Shown here: positions 5,261 to 7,975 of the stretch, in pieces
Layout: every line of letters starts with the position of its first letter
Position numbering within the stretch: the stretch's first letter is position 1
NCBI GenBank assembly: GCA_009784095.1
Contig: WRDL01000065.1
Location: 1-7,975 of the forward strand
DNA from: Coriobacteriia bacterium
GTDB taxonomy: Bacteria; Actinomycetota; Coriobacteriia; WRKU01
Direction: 5' to 3'
Length of the DNA: 7,975 nucleotides
Notes under the pieces: model-generated
What the model saw: the letters and a program-made list of their open reading frames with translations, nothing else
Databases searched by the model: none
What the model was told of the DNA's origin: nothing
Position numbers and translations under genes: made by a program

Positions 5261-6505
5261 ATGAACATGAATGACACGAAGACTATAAGTGAGAATACCC
5301 TGCCTGACGAGCACCATGTGATGGACACTTTCGCGCGGATGGGGGTCGAACTGGTGCGTGGGGAGGGCATGGAGCTCTTCGACGCGGAGGGGAAGCGCTA
5401 CTATGACTTCCTGTCCGGGATCGGCGTGGTCGGTCTGGGGCATTCCAATCCTGCGGTCGTCAAGGCGCTGACCGATCAGGCACAAAAACTCACCCATGTG
5501 AGCAATTTCTTCTATATCGAGCACCGAAGCGAGCTCGCAGATAAGTTGGCCGAACTCTTCGGTGTCGATGCGAACGCGAAGGTCTTCTTCGCGAACAGCG
5601 GGACCGAGGCGGTCGAGGGTGCCCTCAAGCTCGCGCGCAAATGGGCACGCGAGAACAAGAAGAACGCGCACACCATCGTGACCGCACGCAACAGCTTTCA
5701 TGGGAGGACCTTCGGCGCGATGTCAGCGACCGGGCAACCAGAGCGAAACGATGTGTTCGCTCCGCTTGTGCCGGGATTCGAGTTCGTGGCGTTCAACGAC
5801 TCGGAGGCGCTCGACGCGGCGCTCGGCGATAAGGTGATCGCGCTCATGCTCGAAGTCATCCAAGGTGAGAGCGGGGTGTGGCCCGCCACCCAGGAATACC
5901 TCGACAGCGCGCAGAAATGGTGCAAGGAGCGCAACATCCTCCTGATCATCGACGAGATCCAGACCGGTATCTATCGCACCGGTGAGCCGTTCGCATTTGA
6001 GCATTACGGCATCGAACCCGATATCATCGCGAGCGCTAAGGGGCTCGGCAATGGATTCCCACTCGGTGCGTTCATCGCCAAAGACGAGGTCGCCGCGGCG
6101 TTCGCGCCCGGCGATCACGGTACGACCTTCGGGGGAGGACCGCTCGCCTGCGCGGTGGCGCTGGCGACACTCAAGGAGTACGAAGCGCTAAGCATCGACG
6201 AAGTCCCCATAAAGGAGCATGTCACCACGGTCGGCACATACGCGAAAGAGAGACTGTCCGAGCTTGGTTGTTTTGATCAGGTGCGCGGGATCGGATTGAT
6301 GATCGGCGCGACGCTTTCAGAAAATGCGCCGCTGAGCGCTCCTGCGCTCCGTGATGCACTGTGCGATCACGGCTTCATCGTCAACGCGATCGGGGACACC
6401 ATTATCAGATTACTGCCCCCGCTAATATGCACAAATATGCATATTGATGCACTAATAGATGAGATTTATGCGATAATGAATGATTCAAGAGAGGAGACTT
6501 CGTGA
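5261..6505 (+). CDS. argD: Acetylornithine aminotransferase
   Basis: ArgD is a PLP enzyme that transfers an amino group from glutamate to N-acetylglutamate semialdehyde to give N-acetylornithine. The 414-aa class III aminotransferase shows NSGTEAVEGALKLAR (112-126, phosphate binding), SFHGRTFGAMSATG (145-158), EVIQGESGV (198-206), the cofactor aspartate in IIDEIQTG (D231), the Schiff-base lysine K260 in SAKGLGNGFPLGA, and HGTTFGGGPLACAVA (286-300). Class III members act on several omega-amino substrates; the operon makes acetylornithine the safe choice, though succinyldiaminopimelate activity cannot be excluded. ATG 5261 has GGA at 5253-5255; ATG 5267 is an alternative two codons in. The last 30 codons are AT-rich, with rare-looking CTA and ATA codons, where an ArgR-like array is embedded. 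The stop overlaps the argF start (GTGA). Confidence 0.95.
   Translation: MNMNDTKTISENTLPDEHHVMDTFARMGVELVRGEGMELFDAEGKRYYDFLSGIGVVGLGHSNPAVVKALTDQAQKLTHVSNFFYIEHRSELADKLAELFGVDANAKVFFANSGTEAVEGALKLARKWARENKKNAHTIVTARNSFHGRTFGAMSATGQPERNDVFAPLVPGFEFVAFNDSEALDAALGDKVIALMLEVIQGESGVWPATQEYLDSAQKWCKERNILLIIDEIQTGIYRTGEPFAFEHYGIEPDIIASAKGLGNGFPLGAFIAKDEVAAAFAPGDHGTTFGGGPLACAVALATLKEYEALSIDEVPIKEHVTTVGTYAKERLSELGCFDQVRGIGLMIGATLSENAPLSAPALRDALCDHGFIVNAIGDTIIRLLPPLICTNMHIDALIDEIYAIMNDSREETS
6426..6453 (+). promoter_or_regulatory. ArgR-like operator array inside the argD 3' end
   Basis: Three TGCA elements lie at 6428, 6438 and 6448, exactly 10 bp apart. They form two overlapping ARG-box-like 14-mers: TGCACAAATATGCA (6428-6441) and TGCATATTGATGCA (6438-6451). 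The second has perfect TGCAT/ATGCA arms around 4 bases. Each 18-mer agrees at about 12 of 18 positions with the ARG consensus. The array lies about 50-75 bp before argF, in argD codons that are unusually AT-rich. Confidence 0.5.
6469..6477 (+). promoter_or_regulatory. Candidate internal extended -10 promoter before argF
   Basis: TGCGATAAT carries a TGn extension and GATAAT (5 of 6). It is placed about 25 bp before the argF GTG and just after the ArgR-like array, inside argD. No good -35 stands at 17 bp (TTGATG at 6444 is 22 bp away). It would give argF-argR an independent transcript. Confidence 0.35.
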
Positions 6506-7455
6506 GCGATACGATAGGCAGCGCGTTGGCAGGTAGAGACCTGCTCAAGCTCGGCGATCTGACCGGCGAGGAGCTGCATCAGCTACTCGAGCTTGCGGCT
6601 CAGATCAAAACGCGTCTGGCGCGCGGAGAGTGCGAGTACCCACTTGCGCACAAGCGTATCGGTATCATCATGCAGAAGCCCTCTTTGCGTACGCGCGTGT
6701 CGTTCGAAGCGGCATGCGGCGCGCTCGGTGCCCAACCGATCGTTCTCGAGGGTAAGGGCAACGCATTCTCGCGTGGCGAAAGCGTCAAGGACACGGTACT
6801 GACCCTTGAGCGCTACCTCGATGCGCTCGTGTTGCGCACCTACGAGGATTCGTTCATCGCCGAAGTCGCCGAGCATGCCACGATCCCGGTGATCAATGCT
6901 TTGACCGACGGATTCCATCCCTGTCAGGGACTTGCCGACCTGCTCACCATGAAAGAGCATTTCGGCAAGCTCGAAGGGTTGACGATCGCCTATGTTGGCG
7001 ATGGGTCGAACAATATGGCACACACCTATCTTGAGGCGGCGGCGCTGATGCGCATGAACGTGCGTATCGGAGCTCCGCTTGGCTACCACCCCGACCCGGC
7101 GGTGCTCGACGCGGTCGAGAAGATCGCATTGAACAGCGGAGCAAGGATCCTGGTCACGACCGATCCGGTCGAGGCGGTCAAAGACGCCCGTGTCGTCATC
7201 ACTGACACCTGGGCATCGATGGGACAAGAAGATGAGCGTGAGAGGCGACTGGTCGATCTTGAGTCGTATCAAGTCAATGACGAGCTGATGGCGCAAGCAG
7301 CGCCTGATGCGATCTTTATGCATTGTCTGCCCGCGCATCGCGGCGAGGAAGTGACCGATGAGGTCATCGACAGTGACGCCTCATGCGTCTTCGACGAGGC
7401 GGAGAACCGACTACACGCACAAGCGGCACTATTGCAATCGATAGTGCCGGTATAA
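6502..7455 (+). CDS. argF: Ornithine carbamoyltransferase (anabolic)
   Basis: ArgF joins ornithine and carbamoyl phosphate to make citrulline. The 317-aa protein has the carbamoyl-phosphate loop KPSLRTRVSFE (59-69, the SLRTR variant of the classic STRTR), FHPCQGLADLLT (138-149), VGDGSNNMAHTYLEAA (165-180), the ornithine loop DTWASMGQEDE (235-245), the catalytic-cysteine segment FMHCLPAHRGEEVT (272-285), and FDEAENRLHAQAALLQ at the C-terminus. Clustering with argCJBD supports the anabolic argF rather than the catabolic arcB role; no arcA or arcC is seen. The start is GTG 6502, with GGAG at 6493-6496 and a 4-bp overlap with the argD stop. An internal promoter and operator may allow separate control. 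Confidence 0.97.
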   Translation: MSDTIGSALAGRDLLKLGDLTGEELHQLLELAAQIKTRLARGECEYPLAHKRIGIIMQKPSLRTRVSFEAACGALGAQPIVLEGKGNAFSRGESVKDTVLTLERYLDALVLRTYEDSFIAEVAEHATIPVINALTDGFHPCQGLADLLTMKEHFGKLEGLTIAYVGDGSNNMAHTYLEAAALMRMNVRIGAPLGYHPDPAVLDAVEKIALNSGARILVTTDPVEAVKDARVVITDTWASMGQEDERERRLVDLESYQVNDELMAQAAPDAIFMHCLPAHRGEEVTDEVIDSDASCVFDEAENRLHAQAALLQSIVPV

Positions 7456-7474
7456 CTGGAAGGCTTACGCGAAA

Positions 7475-7479
7475 AGGAG
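7475..7479 (+). promoter_or_regulatory. Ribosome binding site that sets the argR start
   Basis: AGGAG (7475-7479) stands 5 nt before GTG 7485. It rules out the longer in-frame reading from ATG 7383, which would run 34 codons through the end of argF and has no binding site. Confidence 0.8.
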
Positions 7480-7484
7480 TTGAA

Positions 7485-7922
7485 GTGAAAGAGCGAGAAT
7501 TACGACAGCGTGAGATAAGGGCGTTGATACGAACGTTCGCCATCAAGAAGCAGGCAGATCTCGTTGAGAGACTCACAGAAAAAGGATTCGACTGCACGCA
7601 GGCGACCATCTCTCGTGACATCAACGACATGGGGCTGAAAAAACTGCCCGGGGGAGGCTACGTATTGGCCGAGGATCTGCATCTTCAGCGGATGGTGCGC
7701 GATCTGGTGATCTCTATCACGTCGACTGGCAACCTGCTTCTGGTCAAGGCGCAGGCGGGCACTGCACCCGGAGTCGCGGCTGCGCTCGATGATGCGAAGC
7801 TTGCCGATGTGCTCGGCTCTGTCTCGGGAGACGACACCATCTTGGTGGTCTGCGGTGATGAGGAGACCGCCAAGGCCCTCCACGACACTTTGGGAATGTA
7901 TCGAGGAGCGGTTACGGCATAG
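7485..7922 (+). CDS. argR: Arginine repressor ArgR/AhrC
   Basis: ArgR is a hexameric transcription factor that binds ARG boxes when arginine is bound, repressing synthesis genes. The 145-aa protein has the usual two parts. The N-terminal winged helix-turn-helix (about 5-62) includes the recognition segment TQATISRDINDMGLKKL (38-54) with the conserved Ser-Arg pair S43-R44. The C-terminal oligomerisation and arginine-binding domain (about 70-145) has GTAPGVAAALD (92-102) and GSVSGDDTILVV (111-122), whose DD contributes to arginine binding in the family. GTG 7485 gives a length in the family's normal range. Lying 29 bp after argF in the same direction, it is probably co-transcribed and thus self-limiting through the argC ARG box. 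In the actinobacterial order argG and argH may follow, but they are not seen. Confidence 0.96.
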   Translation: MKERELRQREIRALIRTFAIKKQADLVERLTEKGFDCTQATISRDINDMGLKKLPGGGYVLAEDLHLQRMVRDLVISITSTGNLLLVKAQAGTAPGVAAALDDAKLADVLGSVSGDDTILVVCGDEETAKALHDTLGMYRGAVTA

Positions 7923-7975
7923 CCACCATTCGAACAGCGTGGTATTCAACACGTTGACCTGGAATTTTATTGGAA
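7923..7975 (+). other. Spacer after argR, with a possible -35 at the edge
   Basis: Only 53 bp are available. There is a weak CCAC/GTGG hairpin (7923-7926 with 7939-7942), a TCAAC-AC-GTTGA inverted repeat (7946-7957), and TTGACC (7954-7959), which resembles a -35 whose -10 would fall beyond the window. No terminator is evident, so transcription may continue. Confidence 0.25.

Noticed and set aside
6583..7338. 251-codon open frame on the minus strand opposite argF
   Set aside because: It is rich in H, R and D, as shadows of GC-rich codons are, matches no family, and lies fully opposite a well-supported gene.
7383..7484. Longer ArgR reading from ATG 7383
   Set aside because: It would run through the end of argF in another frame; AGGAG before GTG 7485 and the normal family length support the shorter protein.
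1..7975. CRISPR array, insertion sequence, prophage or defence system
   Set aside because: No spaced direct-repeat array, transposase, integrase or defence gene is visible on either strand.

Overview
The window reads as a chromosomal stretch from a fairly GC-rich Gram-positive bacterium. An actinobacterial origin, plausibly a Coriobacteriia-like gut or anaerobic lineage, is an inference. It rests on the gene order argC-argJ-argB-argD-argF-argR (the actinobacterial-type arg cluster), GTG starts for argF and argR, and an LPXTG-type surface protein that combines InlB/Listeria-Bacteroides repeats with a dockerin. Nothing in the window fixes the genus.

Region 1 (1-1961) concerns the cell surface. 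It opens with the 3' end of an M23-family (LytM-type) metallopeptidase domain with its zinc ligands intact. A 229-bp AT-richer spacer with candidate -10 elements follows. Next comes a 451-aa secreted, wall-anchored protein with a signal peptide, B-repeats, a dockerin cassette, an IPPTG sorting motif, a membrane segment and a basic tail. A good rho-independent terminator (1932-1961) closes this region.

Region 2 (1962-2123) is an AT-rich control region for the arginine operon. It has a -35/-10 pair with a 17-bp spacer, a strong ARG box covering the likely start point up to the Shine-Dalgarno sequence, a perfect 9-bp-arm palindrome filling the promoter spacer, and repeated GGATATACTCA/TATACTCA elements.

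Region 3 (2124-7922) is a compact operon of argC, argJ, argB, argD and argF, followed by argR. Genes overlap by 4 bp at argC/argJ (ATGA) and argD/argF (GTGA), or lie 2, 7 or 29 bp apart. Together ArgB, ArgC, ArgD, ArgJ and ArgF convert glutamate (via N-acetylglutamate and ornithine) to citrulline, with ArgJ recycling the acetyl group. ArgR is the arginine-sensing repressor that most likely binds the ARG boxes here. All catalytic motifs examined are intact. argG and argH, the last two steps, are not in the window; the sequence ends 53 bp after argR.

The most unusual points are regulatory and architectural. (i) An ArgR-like array of three TGCA elements at exact 10-bp steps is embedded in the last codons of argD, just before argF, with an extended -10 behind it. 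(ii) The argC promoter is built around a perfect palindrome and a tight ARG box. (iii) In the surface protein, a regulatory-like/dockerin cassette appears to have replaced the first half of a B-repeat. I do not see a clearly new defence, mobile or biosynthetic system; most of the window is a well-preserved arginine operon.
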